Of a stretch of 64,000 nucleotides of DNA, positions 9,160 to 21,865 are shown piece by piece (the stretch's first letter is position 1; the number at the start of each line of letters is the position of its first letter). Position numbers and translations under genes: made by a program. The notes beneath the pieces are model-generated. The model worked only from the letters and a program-made list of their open reading frames with translations. It did no database searches and was not told the origin of the DNA. This stretch comes from Parelaphostrongylus tenuis (Eukaryota > Nematoda > Chromadorea > Rhabditida > Metastrongylidae): positions 1 to 64,000 of the forward strand of contig JAHQIW010000810.1 of NCBI GenBank assembly GCA_019055375.1. Direction: 5' to 3'.

Positions 9160-11514
9160 CTGAAATTAAATTCCTGTAATCATAAATTTGCCATTAATCA
9201 ACGAAAATAATAGGTTATAAAGGTAATCTGATTGGAACTGTCTTTTATATGATTTGCCATGATTTCCGAAAGAGCAACTTTCGATGAATTTAGGCTCTAA
9301 TGACTAATTCAATGGTGTTTTACGAGCTACTCTTGTTGAGCTAACTTTATCAATATTATTACTTTTATTTCGCCATTAATATCATGCTACTGTCATTAGC
9401 ACTTCGATTTAAACCTAAAACACTCCTTAACTTCATGATGATTCTAACAACGAAAGCAAAGAGACAATTCTTCTGTAACAAATATTGCTTCAAGGATTCT
9501 GAGACGGCCCAGTTGTAACCGAGTACCCCTCAAAAATATAATATGATCAAATTTCTTTTGTTGACTCACAAAGGTACATGCGATAGCGTTAGATGATATG
9601 AAAACTTTGAACTTTAGACAGGATTTTAACCCGTACTTCACCTTTTCAGAGGGCGCGTTTCAATCATTGCACTACCGACGCTCCTGTCCTGCTATCACTT
9701 TTTTCGATACAAGTCATCTGCACCGATTTGTCAACAACGAGCCGTACACAGTCTGGCCTGGTAAGCCGATTTTGACATCGAATCTAGTTACGCCGGTAGG
9801 TTTTGTATATATGTACAATAAATTAGATCTCATATCAATCATCACTACTGGATATAAATCTGTGATATCATGCCATCGCTAAAAGCGGCTAGAGAACAAG
9901 AATATATTCGATTTCACAAAAGTATAATCTTAAGCAGGAGTGTAAGATGTAAAAACCACATAATTTCGAGCTAACCACTCTTTCACTGTTTTCAATTACA
10001 CTAATTCCCATTTTTCCCATAATGTGAATTACGTTTTCTTCATAACTGAACCTCAGTGGTATCACTGAGCTGCTAAAAGTATCAAAGATCGTAGTATTGA
10101 TCAGTATCTAGATAGGGTTTGTCTGCTGTGAAACGTGACGATTTCTGATTGCTGCGCGTTTTTCATTACACCCTCATGCGTAAGTCCGAACGATCGTCGA
10201 CATGATTTTATCTCATTGTGACCCAGTAGCTTATTAATGTTATGCGTCAACATGAAAAAATTCCGTAGTGTGCCTTAAGAAAAACTGTCATTTTAGATGC
10301 TGTCAAGCTTGCAAAATAACACCAATCACTTTCAGATGTGTCTTGGGATTTCGTTAGTGGCAGAGATTGAGTACTGGTGCGTAGCCTTGTCATCCGTACG
10401 CTTCTCTTCTGAGTACGAAAATCACTAGACTACACGCACTTTCAAGCGACTCAGTCTGATCGGGAAAGTGATTGGTGTTTTGTTTAGTGAAAAATCCAAA
10501 ATTGAGATAGTAAAAGGAAAAAGTAAAGCTTAGTGAACAGCATACACGATGTTGACCATTTTGCACTTTCAGCAATAACTCGTTAAACAGAATTGCTTAA
10601 AGGCTGCCTTTATTGTCAACCAACTTGATAGTATTTTGTCTTTTGGAAGCTTGATTGTCAATCTTAAAATGATCACAGTGACATGAACGCCTGCAACCAT
10701 AACCAATACGTGGACATGAATCGTTTGTAGAACACTCCAACATTCCAAAGTGAGACGTGTTTGAGAGGTAATGCTTAACAGCGACGGTGTTTTCCTTGCT
10801 AGCAAGTGCGCCGTCAGAAAAACTCCGAGAATTTTCGCTACACAAAAATATTCCGCTAGAAAAGAATTTATCGGGGTAAAATTTTCAAAGATTATCATCT
10901 CGTTTACCATTCGTAAATTCGTTCACCAATTCACTAGCGGGAACGACGCGTTGTTTGGAAAGTAGAAATGATTCTAATGTTACTGTATCAGACTGCTTAT
11001 GAAATGAATTTAGAATGCGCGCTACTCGAACCTTATAAGATTTGAGCGAAGCTCACGGAAAATAGTTTTATTCCGACAAATGCGGATTGGTTCATGTAGT
11101 CATAGTAAGATAAAGATTTATATCTGATTTTTAGCAGGTGGGCTGCTAGAATAGCCCGTCACTGGCCTAATGATTTGCAGCCGACAATATCAAACCAAAA
11201 CCACATCGAAAAACATACGAAGTTATGCCGTTAGATAAAAATGATGCTGTCAGGTTTCGACGCGTACCGTTCGTTTACTTTCTACTAAGTGGTACTTTGC
11301 GTAACTCAGCCCAATAAATTCTTATAAATTTTTCCCGAATTTCCTTTCTACCTAACTAGTAGAATCGGGACGTAGTGAGAAGAAAAATCAAGTTGGGCTA
11401 GGGACTAGGATATTAACAAATCATTGCATCAACATTCACGAAATCAACTCCATTTGAATCTTTCTGCAGTTAATCAATTTATCCTTTAATCTGGAGAAGA
11501 AACTTTTTTGTGGG
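9160..11514. other. No gene recognised; probable upstream intron or 5' flank of the GPCR
   Basis: Exon 1 opens with a split codon, so at least one upstream GPCR exon should lie at higher coordinates on the minus strand. I could not identify it here. Two open frames (9598-9882 plus; 10569-10910 minus) lack family matches or convincing splice sites. Confidence 0.5.
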
Positions 11515-11710
11515 ATAAAAGGTTAAAGGATAAAGTAATCTGCGTTAATTGAAATTTGAGGAATGTGCCCTCATCCAACCTCATCAAAGTCGATCCAGGA
11601 AAAATGGATGGCTTAGTAAACTCGGAACGCGGAATTGAATTAACAACCATGTTTATATTGCACTGAACCTCTAACCAGGTGCGCGAAATTATCCCCGCCG
11701 GTGCATATGA
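11515..11710 (-). mobile_element. Decayed SINE, family A
   Basis: Begins on the plus strand with AAAGGATAAAG, the tail heptamer region. Then come AATGTGCC, GGATGGCTTAGTAAAC, GAATTGAA and CCTCTAACCAGGTGCGCG, matching in order the tail, body and head of the full copies with internal deletions. Confidence 0.65.
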
Positions 11711-12764
11711 GTCATAAAATGTATTCTAATAATGAAAAGGTCCTTTTTCTAAGAAGTTAGCTGCTCTTACTAACAAAACTAATAGAGTTTCAAACACATC
11801 AGAAACCGATTTCTAGTCGTTCCATCCTCCCACTAATTTTAGTCACCCCAAAGCCGTCTAGATAGCTGACATAACTCGAGGTTCCTCAAATCACTTAATA
11901 TTTTTTTACAAAACTTTTACTGAGTCTTATCAAAGCTGAAGAACCTATAAAACACGAACTCTGAAAGGAAATTTTACAGGGTTGGTGCTAAATATCGAGT
12001 TTGAATATCCACGACAGAATGTTATTTGATTACAACAATATGACACATCCTAGATCCATGTCCACAGCTTTCAATGACAAGCATCGCTAAAATCGAGGAT
12101 GCGTAGGTCAATTATACATGGAATCGCAGATTAGCGTGGAAAACAACGTCATTTTCCTGTGAAGTAAGTGACCCTTTTTGCACCATCCAGGATAATAGGT
12201 GGCTCGCTTGAATATTTTACAAACCATTCACGTGTAAGAGTGACGCTACTCATCAGAATTCGAAGACTTAACGTCAAGTGCATAAATTATTAATGTGTGA
12301 TTTTTTAGTTAAACTTCTACAAAGCAAATTCCAAGACCAAAAAGCATTTGGCAGTTGCAATCCTCTGTAGTAAAAATGATCTAGTTGTCTCTTAAAAAAT
12401 TCTACCCCTCGATTACTTCAATAACTTAAAATCCGTCAATGACAAACATATGAATCTGTAAAAGCTTAACCATATTCTGAAGTAGTAGATGTAGACAATC
12501 TTTCAAAACGTTTCCTTGAGCCTTTCCAGTACTCAGTCACCAATGAACGTAGTAAAATAGTTCATTTAACGAATTCAAAATCAATGAGACGATGCTGCAC
12601 GATTCAGCGATGTGATTATGCACTGGCGTAAAATAAAGGCTAGACCTCATGGAGTCGATTATGATGTGAAGGATGCGCTTTGAAATCAACTTCATCAACC
12701 ATCGTTCAAGGTGCATGTTTGGACGCATATTTGTCTTCACAATATACAAAGTGATCTATCAATT
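11711..12764. other. No feature recognised
   Basis: Intergenic or intronic DNA without a repeat or coding match. Confidence 0.5.
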
Positions 12765-12910
12765 TATCAAGCCAGTGCTGCTACTATCCCTGTACAAATG
12801 TGGCACCATTTCGGCGACTCCAGAAAAATGGAAGGCTTAATCAGTCTGGGATTGAACCAATGATTACGTGCATGTTGTATGGCACACTAATCACTGCCAC
12901 ACACACTCCC
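12765..12910 (-). mobile_element. Decayed SINE fragment, family A
   Basis: The plus strand reads CAGTGCTGCTACTATCC, TGTGGCACCA, CGGCGACTCC, TGGAAGGCTTAATCAG, GGGATTGAACCAATGA and TAATCACTGCCACACAC, the standard block order from body to head. The B box is GGTTCAATCCC on the minus strand. Confidence 0.65.
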
Positions 12911-13401
12911 TCCATCCACGTGCTACTTCAAAATACTGATTTTGGGTGATAAAATGAAAGCTTTCATAATGCTCATCTATACAGAAGTAAAAGTAACAGA
13001 ATCATGGAACGAAATTGAATTTCGTAAAACAGCACCAAAAGGAATCACATTCTCAGTGCAACGTTACAATCAAAGAAATCGATGCCCCATTGTTAAGTGC
13101 GTGCAACTTATTGCCATCTATGGAGAATTTCGATTACTAGCTCAACGATGATTTTGTGGATGGTGTATAATTCGAAGTGAGTAGAAGCGAAATTGATCCA
13201 ATTATTGGAGGGTAGTGTTGCAAAGCATCGCAGTAACTGTGCAACAGCTAAGTGACTGAAGATGTTGGTGAGAAACCATGAAAAATGAAATATACGGCAA
13301 TAAGTCACCATTTGATCGCATTCCAACTACACGATTCGTTGTTGCCAAATCGTTTTTCTGGTGCTTGTTCAATCCTTATTAAGCAGCAAAATATTGCGAA
13401 T
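12911..13401. other. No feature recognised
   Basis: Nothing beyond short chance open frames. Confidence 0.5.
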
Positions 13402-13712
13402 ATAAAGGATAAAGGATAAAGCTCTCGGTTGATCAATCCCTGAGGGTTGCGCCATGCATCGCCTTCAATTTTTTTTCAAACTTTGTTTGAGGTGATTGAA
13501 TGCGTATCTGGCCTTTACAATAACTCGCGTAGCTCTCGCTGCGCCGAGTTAGTGCTGCTTATCCTCCCAGACAAGTTTGAGACCAGTCTGGTACCAATTC
13601 ACCGACCGCGAAGGAATGGATGGTTTGGCGAGCCATGTGCGCGAGATCGAACCATTAATCGCATGTGCGACACAAGCACCTCTAACCACTCCGCCACATG
13701 CGCTCTTATTGC
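13402..13712 (-). mobile_element. tRNA-derived SINE, family A, near full length
   Basis: Minus-strand copy. The head has A box GTGGCGGAGTGGTTAGAGG (near 13685-13703) and B box GGTTCGATCTC (near 13645). The body contains the TGGCTCGCCAAACCATCC block, and the end has GATTGATCAACCGAGAGC followed by two TTTATCC heptamers at 13402-13420. This copy shows the tail best. Short tandem tails rather than poly(A) resemble RTE-mobilised SINEs. Confidence 0.88.
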
Positions 13713-14714
13713 GAGTATGAACATTAACAATTCAATTTAAAACAAGCACGAATTTCACACTCGAAATGAAGCCATTTCTATTTTAATGTAATGGTACTAG
13801 AAAGAAGTCAATTGACTATGAGTTAATGGAAATGCGCCACTTTACTGCTAAAAGAGACTGTCGCTTATTCACCATGTTATCAAACAACTGATGAAGTTTA
13901 GCTGAAATGTTTTATGCATCTACTTGTTTTGATAATTGATAGAGATTCTAGGAGTGATTCACAGTTCTAGGCCATCTATTAAGGCCTATTCATCGGATAT
14001 AGGCAGCTTCGCTAAATATCTTTTCTAAATAATTGGCGTCAAGAGAAGAGCAAAACATGCGACAAAACGTCCTTTCCAGAAACCGTACATTTCACGAGAT
14101 CATAAATAAAACTTTCCATAGGAATTTTACTTAAAGCTGGCATATCTTGCTGAATTGTTTCTCTAGTATTCAAGCGGAATTCGTACACATTCGTCGTCTC
14201 CAATGATTTCTGTTTAAAAATCGCTTGCTCGAAATTACAATTAACACTCTTGTGATGGCATGATCTACGTCGAGCTTGGTTCTTCATTGGAGCGTGCCCT
14301 TCAAAACGGTTTTATGCTCTCCAAAATCAGCAATCAGTAAGGTCGCTGCGATTTGTTCCCTCAATAATCTATTGTTCATTCCTATCGATTTGTATAATGT
14401 GAAAGTGAAGGGCGAAATTTTAACCGTTTAATTGGCTCATGCATCGGAATATCTATGATACGGGAGCCAAAAATTTTAAATGCGCGCCAACTCTATAGAG
14501 GTTACTCGTCGTGGTTGTGTTAATTCATTTCGTCTCCCATTGAAAACGCAGTCTATTCGCCCTCTTACAATTAAAACGCACGTCATTCGGTTGACAAGAT
14601 TTACTTAATGCTCTCAAAATCCCATCAGTGCGGCACCGTTGCTCACTAAGTACAATGCACTCGCATATTAGCGACCATAATGTAGGCATCAAGAGTGATG
14701 CAGTCTTTTGACAA
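13713..14714. other. No feature recognised
   Basis: Mixed low-complexity and unique DNA; no coding or repeat match. Confidence 0.5.
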
Positions 14715-14985
14715 TACCATTTTACGGGAGTTGTGAAGTGGCTACACTGAAATTCAATGCAGTCGTTGATTCGATCCCATGCCCCAAGTTCGTCAACCTT
14801 TTCATCCTGCTTCGGTCAACATAATGCTGCCATCAGACTTGTCTGGGAGTATAGCAACAATGATTCTTGATCGGTTTATCACCGTAAGTCATGATGAAAG
14901 CCAGATAAGCATCTAATCAGCTCTACTGGTCCAGTAACAACGGTAATTGTATGGTACAACATCCAGCGACAGATCAACCCGACCA
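14715..14985 (+). mobile_element. Highly decayed SINE, family A-like
   Basis: A head-like GAAGTGGCTACACTGA, a B box GATTCGATCCC at about 14771-14781, then ACTTGTCTGGGAGTATAGCA and GCCAGATAAGCAT follow the body order of family A on the plus strand. The level of decay is greater than in the neighbour at 15113. Confidence 0.5.
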
Positions 14986-15112
14986 TCATTTCATGAAGTC
15001 AATTTCATTATTTATGCGGTATGGTACATTAGCAAAAATTCATGATCACTATGTAGAGTTGTACTACAATTTCACTATGAGGAACACAGTTTACGGTTAA
15101 CCATCAATGATG

Positions 15113-15365
15113 AGCACGTGTAGCGCAGTGGTTAGAAGTGCGCGGCGATATACCGTAATCCCTGGTTCGATCCGGAAGCTCAAAATTGCCAAGCCCTCAA
15201 TCGATCCGGAGTTAACATACTGCTGTTATACTTGTTTGTGAGGATGGCAGTAGTGACTTCGTACATCGATGGATAATCATTTATAGGCCAAATGCATTCA
15301 ATCACCTCTAACGATGCTTATTGAAGTCGTATGCATGGCACATCACACAGGGATTGATCAGAGAT
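15113..15365 (+). mobile_element. tRNA-derived SINE, family A
   Basis: The head is well kept: A box TAGCGCAGTGGTTAGAAG at 15121-15138 and B box GGTTCGATCC at 15164-15173, spaced as in a tRNA. The body has CTTGTTTGTGAGGATGGCAG and ends in GTATGCATGGCACATCAC, AGGGATTGATCAG. The spacing looks like a tRNA gene, but acceptor and anticodon stems do not form, so it is SINE rather than tRNA. Confidence 0.75.
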
Positions 15366-16268
15366 GGAGGAATTACTCTTTCATCCTCCAATTATCGATA
15401 ACTTGCTATAAGCCCTCTCCGATTTCCAAAACTTTATTCAGCTCATCAACATGAGTGCGGATTCATCCAACATCACGTTTTTTTTCGAGCAGCGATTAAT
15501 GTAATTACATACGGTGACGAGAAGCCCTAATGGAAGAACCAAAAGAACAATTCGAAACCAAAAATACACTAGAAATCACGTAACTCTTTGCTGAATACCA
15601 GCCTACGCATTTTGGAATGGTGCAGAAATACACGATAATCCCTTCTCATTAATTTTTTTTCTACTTTGGTTGGTATCTACCTTCTGATTTAATTTTCTCA
15701 CGTTGAAAGAAAAATTGCATAAGCACATTCGTGTTGTCAACTTCATTTCATTTTTCATTAATTTTGTTTATATATAGTTAGCAGGAGCAGCTGTAATAAT
15801 AATAATGATATTGATAGTACATGTGAGCAGCAGTTTTTACAGATTTTTCCCATTTATAAAGCACCTGAGCAGATATTTTTGGAGAGAATAATTACAATGG
15901 AGTGTAAAAAAAGGAACTTGTCATTTCTTGTGCATACTTATTTTATGACAGAGGCCACACTCTATATACCCTCATTACTGGATGCAGCGCTACTGTAAAA
16001 CTTCGTTATGGCAAACGTTTCAGCCAGTTTCCCTTCTTCATTCAGAGCCGTGATGGTTCGAGTTAAACGCCGACAGCCACTCATTCTTGCCACATGGATC
16101 TTCGTGGTCCCATCGAGTCCCCAGATCCATTGCAGACCGCCTCAGAGACGAGTTAACCTCACTTGACTTTGCACTTTTATGCAGATTCGGGCTTATATAT
16201 TGTCGAAGTCATTGGGTAATATCATTTCTTTCATGCAGTGTTTCATTTCAATAGACTCAATTCACTGC
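15366..16268. other. No feature recognised
   Basis: Unique DNA with T-rich runs; ATAATAATAATGATA near 15795-15810. Confidence 0.5.
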
Positions 16269-16305
16269 GGTTCTAAAGAAAGGCGATGGCACCGAAACGT
16301 TGGCC
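16269..16305 (+). ncRNA. Hammerhead-ribozyme-like motif, copy 2
   Basis: GGTT (16269-16272), CTAAAGA (16273-16279), a GGCGATGGCACC hairpin region, GAAAC (16294-16298), GTT, GGCC (16302-16305). Stem I can form as GGUU/GGCC with wobbles. The GAAAC box is intact; one core base is changed (G to A in CTGANGA), which should abolish or cripple cleavage. Confidence 0.45.
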
Positions 16306-17088
16306 ATGGGAAAAAATTATGTGATCTGCTAATTTATCAACAGGAAATGTAGCTTGAAAATTAGTAGTGAAAATATTATAACTGTGTATAGAGTAATTAT
16401 GATTACACTGTGAGCACAGCACATGGAGTAATAAATTAAAAGTACCTGTCTATAGAAATCTCGAAGTTCATGCAGCTCAGTGGCATTCAATGACAGTCCC
16501 ATGCAACTCATCGTCAGTAGGATGATTGTGAGAACTTAGACACGCGAATCTCTGTTTGAAATTTGTGTCAGAGGACGACCAGGGTATGCATTTGCTACTG
16601 TGACTGCTAATGTTAGAATTATTGGCCACGCCTTCTTCGTCTTCTGAAATAAATCGAGAGGTTTGGGAGGATGCGAGTGTACGAGAATGGAACAATGAAG
16701 CGACAAACAACTAAGAAATTAATCTCACTAATGCTCCGTAGTAGTAAATGAAAGGAAAAACTGACCAGTAAACATGTACACGTATTTATTATGAAGTACA
16801 TTCAGATGAACAAGTACAGGAACAGAAAAGATACACAGTAAATAACATTTGATGGGAAGTTGTATCACTACCATCAAAACTGCCTGACATGACATAAATC
16901 TTGTATGAGTGAAGCATAGCTTTGAAAACTAGAACTCTGACGAGCAACACCTTTCACGCCTCTCCGCTCCTGCTATTGCTTTACAAGAAGCGAAATGCAA
17001 AAAAAAACGCGCAAAAGAAAATTTTTGCATATTATTCGCAGATTTTTTTAGTTAGATGAATCCTTTGGAAATCCAGAGAGATCGTGTA
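16306..17088. other. No feature recognised
   Basis: Only short chance frames; no repeat match. Confidence 0.45.
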
Positions 17089-17133
17089 AAAGGCCAAATG
17101 ATATTCCCTTACACAAGGAAGCATTTGGCCTTT
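17089..17133. repeat. Perfect 12-bp hairpin
   Basis: AAAGGCCAAATG at 17089-17100 is the exact reverse complement of CATTTGGCCTTT at 17122-17133. The 21-base loop holds a further TTCC/GGAA pairing. It could be a MITE relic, a small structured RNA or chance. The stem is short for an animal microRNA precursor. Confidence 0.55.
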
Positions 17134-17700
17134 AGATTTATTATTTGTTGCGAGTTTAGTTATGAGCACCAATGACTTATTAAGGGCTAATTCGTGCTCT
17201 ACAATCACAGAAAGAAAACAAAAAGTTCCAAATCATGTGAGAAATCTATTGCGAAACAAATCTAACAACTAGGCGTAATTCGTAATATCATGGTAGCATA
17301 TCAGACCTGAGGTGCATCGGATACAATACGGATATATATATAGGTGTTCAAGTAAAAAATAATGGCTCCTCAAACTGTAATTCAATGTGTCTCAGCTTAT
17401 ACTAAAAATTACTAGGGGAATAACAGCACACGAATACACAGATTCCGACCACAAGCGATAAGTATCTGATTCCATGAAGTAAAAGTCTGAAATGCTGGAG
17501 TCTCACCACGTATAGCAGCTTTACCTTTCAAAGGCTCATTTTCTCAAAAACAATTGCTTATGAACAACTGGGAAGTTTTAGGGCAGGACATGGTGATATT
17601 TCTTAATGTACACTTAGTGTTTGCAGATTCTACGCTTGCACTGAGAATCTCCAGACTTCAGATAACGTATGCAATTTTTTCAGAAACAAAATTTTGAATA
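17134..17700. other. No feature recognised
   Basis: Unique DNA; a short GATATATATATAG run near 17330. Confidence 0.45.
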
Positions 17701-18040
17701 TTTCCATTAAGTTAAGCAAAAAGTTTGCGCCGTTTCAATTTTTTAGTATAATTTTTGGGATCATTTCCGTTATCCAACGCCACTTCCTGCGCTCGTAGAA
17801 AAATTATTTTTGGCGTTTTTTTTTTTTCAATTCGGAGTATTTTATCGATAGCTCAAATCTCGGAAAATTTGAAAAGCACTTCAAAATATTCTTCATCGAC
17901 CTTGGTAGCTTTCACCTTCGTAAACCATTTCCTAATCGCCCTTTCTGCAAGCGTATTATCGTCCTAACTCCAGTAATCTGTGCTCCTCTTCATTAACATT
18001 CTTCCCTTGGCGTCATACCTGCATGAGTAGCAAGGAAATT
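17701..18040 (-). pseudogene. Possible decayed mariner transposase N-terminal region
   Basis: A minus-strand frame reads NTLAERAIRKWFTKVKATK at about 17890-17950, resembling the helix-turn-helix motif of mariner (RTVRRWFxKFRSGD). Downstream, KWRWITE near 17770 could be a relic of the DEKW block. Stops and shifts are frequent and no inverted ends were found. Alternative: chance similarity. Confidence 0.3.
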
Positions 18041-18619
18041 TGTTCTTAAGACAGCTACATCTCAAAGCATTATAATTATGTTTGTGTATCAAGAATTTCA
18101 CAAGAAAATGCGTAACTGAACGATTCAAAATCATGCAGTGTCATGGCAAAAATCATATTGAGAACTAAATTGGCACAAACTTTTTAGACAAATTTTTAGA
18201 GTAGAAATCATACCGTAAATAATTTACTTTATAGACCCTCTGAAACTCTAACGACTGGACAATAAACGTTTGCTGTCAGAAAGAAAACATTCACGATCGT
18301 TTTCTGTCAAAGTAAATGGCAATTGGCAACAACGTCTGAATTCATGAGCTTTGTGAAGAGCGAGAGAGTGGCGCAGTGTACGAAATGCAAAGCTATAAAT
18401 TCATAACGTTTCCGATCCCATAGCATGCGTATCTTATTACATCTGTCTTCGTCAAGATTTTGCTAATAAGTAATGCTCTTCTGCAATCTTTCCGCCAAAG
18501 TTTCACGCATTTTCAAATTGAGCGGCGCGCAGATGTTCGCACAAACTCAACTCTATCTATTTCAAAAAGTAATCATTTTTAGGACAACATTGTGCGATTT
18601 AAAATCCACAAAAACCAGT
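18041..18619. other. No feature recognised
   Basis: No coding or repeat match seen. Confidence 0.45.
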
Positions 18620-18919
18620 AAGGATAAGACTGTCGGCGTTGATCAATCCCTGAGGGATGCGGCAAGCATTCGTCTTCAATTTTTAACTTCGTTTGAGGTG
18701 ACTGAATGCATATCTGGCCTTTACAGTGACTCGCGGTGGGTCTCTCGCTGAACCGAGTCAGTGTTGCTTATCCTCCTAGGCAAGTCTGAGACCAGTATGG
18801 TACCAATTCACCGACTCCGGAGGGGTAGATGGCCTGGTGAACCATGAGCGCGAGATCGAACCATTGACTTCGTGTGCGACGCAGAGCACCTCTAACCGCT
18901 AACCTCTACGTGCGTCCTT
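18620..18919 (-). mobile_element. tRNA-derived SINE, family A, near full length
   Basis: Plus strand begins AAGGATAAGACTGTCGGCG and carries GATCAATCCCTGAGGGATGC, then CATATCTGGCCTTTACAGTG, GGCAAGTCTGAGACCAGT, TGGCCTGGTGAACCATGAGC, and the B box as GAGATCGAACC. The A box is damaged by a small insertion near 18895-18910 (ACCGCTAACCTCTACG). Confidence 0.85.
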
Positions 18920-19855
18920 ACAAAAAGTAGTATAACAGTTTATTTGCAAGAGGAAATAAACGCATCTCGATCTTTTTTCTAGATCAAATAGAAGACTGAA
19001 CGGTTACTAGAGAAGGTAATACGAGTCAAGAGTTGCTCCAATAGAAGATGGAAAAATATGATTGTCGGGAGCGATAAGTGATTGAAAAAAGCGAAATTCA
19101 TTAGTAAAAACGACATAAGTGGAACTAGATGAACTGCTATCCCATCAGCTAGTCAGCTACGGTTTTAATTGTCTTTTTAAGTGCTTGTGTATGCTTTGAA
19201 TGGCGCATTGATAAATGGTTACATGGCTCATTAGAAATACGACAAGAGAACTAAGAGGAATTACGATCAGAAGCAGACAAAAGGAAGATCCGCATAGTCC
19301 GTTGTTTGTTTCTGTACATCGATCAGGTTTTTCATCTTCCATAAGTCTATCAGATTTGTTTGGGCCAGCTGGCACTTATGTTAATTGCACAGCTGAATTT
19401 ACACGCACACTTTCTCAGCAAAATTGTCGACGAACGGGAAACAAGTGCCGTGTTGAACATCAATAAAATCTGCGGACGTTTTTTAAATCTTCATCTGCTC
19501 CTTATTTGTTTTTCTCCGATTTAGCCTCAATTGTAAACAAATTCTATCTTAGAAAGTACTCATATATGACCAGAACAACAACGACTCGCTTCGATCATGA
19601 GAAAAAAGTGACATTTGATAGGACCTATTCAAGACTGAAAGGGAGGCGAAATTTCCGTCGGACTGCAACGAGAGTTCATGCGTAAAGAGATCACTGGACG
19701 TTTGAATTTGCCACCAGGAATTGAGAACCGCTTGGAGTGACGAATGTGAGCGATTTCTCGAGTAAAAGTAAAGTATGACAAAGGTGGAAGTGTGGACATC
19801 GTGGTAGCCTTGTCTTCTATTTGAACGAGATATTAGGTAGCAACGATATTGTTAT
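18920..19855. other. No gene recognised
   Basis: An open frame at 19215-19466 (plus) overlaps a hydrophobic antisense frame; neither matches a family I know. Around 19620-19760 a frame with MRKEITGRLNLPPG is vaguely helix-turn-helix-like, too weak to call. Confidence 0.4.
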
Positions 19856-20305
19856 GAGTTCGTGCAGTGCAGTGGTTAGCGATGCCGTGCAATACACACC
19901 GCGTCTATGGCTGATTCGATCCCATGCTCTGGGCCCACCAAGCCTTTTATTCCTTCCAAGCCAGAAAAATGATACCGGACTTGCTTAGCAAGAAAAAACT
20001 TTAATTTAAAAAAATCGGCACGCAGCCACATACCGTTGTGCACATAAGACACTATTGCGTCTAGGGTCCTTGGAGAGGTCAGAGGCATCTGAGTGTCACC
20101 CACTGTCAAGTCCCATAATCTCATGGAAGGATAATAATGAAACAGGATATACAGTGTATAGTACGTCCAAAGTTCAAACGATATTGCTCTACACTTTGAT
20201 AAATCACTGATTCATCCAACTGCGACTTCACCAATCACCTCAGTGATGCTTAGTGAAATCGAATGCATGGCGCATTCCGCAAGTATTCATCAACGCCCCG
20301 TGTTG
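19856..20305 (+). mobile_element. SINE family A copy interrupted or diverged in the middle
   Basis: Head: GTGCAGTGCAGTGGTTAGCG (A box) and TGATTCGATCCCATG (B box) at 19865-19925. Body: GGGCCCACCAAGCCTTTTAT. The family end reappears at 20215-20290 with CACCTCAGTGATGCTTAGTG and GAATGCATGGCGCATTCCGC. About 190 bases between (20010-20205) do not match the body, so an insertion or local divergence is likely. Confidence 0.6.
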
Positions 20306-21408
20306 TATCAGATCCTCTCATAAGTTTTGCACTGGAGCAATAAACATCAAATTTGTTAACTAATAGTAGTTGAAATTGCTGACCACAGTCAAAATCGTCG
20401 GCCAACTCTTCGATAGTCAAAGTCGGGTTTTTTCAATTGCTTTATTTTGATCATCTCCGTGTGGATGTCCACAGCACAGCTGGTCCTTCAAGTTGGTGTT
20501 GCCGGCGCAAAACTCAGCAAGGAACAGAAAGCTGTTTGCCTAGAACGAATCTTTGAGCCTTTGCACTGCTAATATTCTTGAAGGGAGTGTGTGCATCGCA
20601 TCGCGTACCAATTCGTATTCGTTGAGCAGCTGATTACGATATAGGCTTCGTTGAGCGGCCATGATGAGAGAACCGTGGACAAATTTGGTACCAATAAAAA
20701 GCTTAGAAAATTCTGCACAAAGCGGTATTGATTTGTTGTGTGAGAGATGACAGGTTTAGGATGACGGCGCATAGCTTGAATAGCGTTGTGGAGCAGTTTT
20801 AATTACTTCTGCTTAATAAATTTGGTGCTTAATGCTCTAGTGTCAGAACTAATGAGAAGATTTAATAATATGAAATTTGATAAAGGAGCCTGTAACACAA
20901 TGCAATGACACCGTAACTTGCCTGAATCGGTCTATAGCAGCGGTGTGTGTATTCACTGTCTAACAAACGAAAGGTAAAGAACTGAAATGTGCTACTTAGG
21001 ACAGCCTGGACAAAAGTTTAGAAATTCCTTCCAGAACTTGACTCGATTCCGCTCATTAAAATGTACAGCAGGTAATGTGCAGATGTAATTCACATGAAGT
21101 CTTAGTTTATGGGAAACCAATGGTGCAACGATAGACCTTTCTTTCCGTTATCTGAGAACAAATTAATATTCGACCCCAGTGGCTGAACCAGAACTTTTCT
21201 TAAGAATGTTAGCAATGACTCGACAGCCTAAATATCTGGCTCGCGCGGTACGTGACCGGTTTTTTCAAAATACCCTCTTCTAACGGTGTCAAATTCAAAA
21301 TAAGATTTTGTTTCAATCAACCGAGTAGTTCAACTATTACTTTGCTGGAAGGACGAAAAGCACATGAACGCGTAGAAAAAATCTTTCTGCGCGAAACCCA
21401 AACATTTT
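20306..21408. other. No feature recognised
   Basis: Nothing recognised on either strand. Confidence 0.45.
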
Positions 21409-21865
21409 ATCTGGAGTTTTTTTCTAAGCGGAGAAACAATTCCCATATAAATAACCAAAATCGCACTTCGCAGAGGCGCCATCGATTGATGCTCGCGGCG
21501 ACTCTCTCCCTTCCCCCACCCCGCAGCCCGTAAGTTGGCCAATACACACATGCCCGCATTTGTGAATCAATTTTATTTTCCCTGCTGCACTGCAGAGAAG
21601 AGCTCTTTCAGAAAATGAGCACAGCGTTGGAATCTTTGAATCTTAGGGTATCGAATTATCACTGACAGTCTAAAGAAATAGCAGTGCAGTGGGAAAAACG
21701 CGTATGTGAAACACAAATGTCTTCCTTTCGCAGAAGCGTTATAAAGGGATCTTTTCTGAGTTATGTGTGGCGCTAGTAAGAAACTTAAGATTTCCTATGT
21801 TCATGAACACTCCCAGGAAAAATTTTTTTTCAGCGAATGGGATTGAATATTAATTTGTCCCCGGA
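21409..21865. repeat. Foldback family F, right half (copy F3)
   Basis: Shares blocks in order with 27116-27591: TATCTGGAGTTTTT, AGCGGAGAAACAATTCC, GTGAGTTGGCC-type, CACAGTGTTGGAATC-type, CCTATG and CAGCGAATG followed by a CCGGATAA end at about 21858-21865. RTE sequence begins immediately after, so this end looks like the insertion boundary. Confidence 0.7.

Noticed and set aside
10569..10910. Minus-strand frame with a Cys-rich neighbour frame (ECSTNDSCPRIGYGCRRSC)
   Set aside because: The Cys spacing fits no domain I can name, and no clear acceptor-donor pair links it to the GPCR.
15113..15185. Possible tRNA gene
   Set aside because: A and B boxes are well spaced, but acceptor and anticodon stems do not pair, and a SINE body follows.
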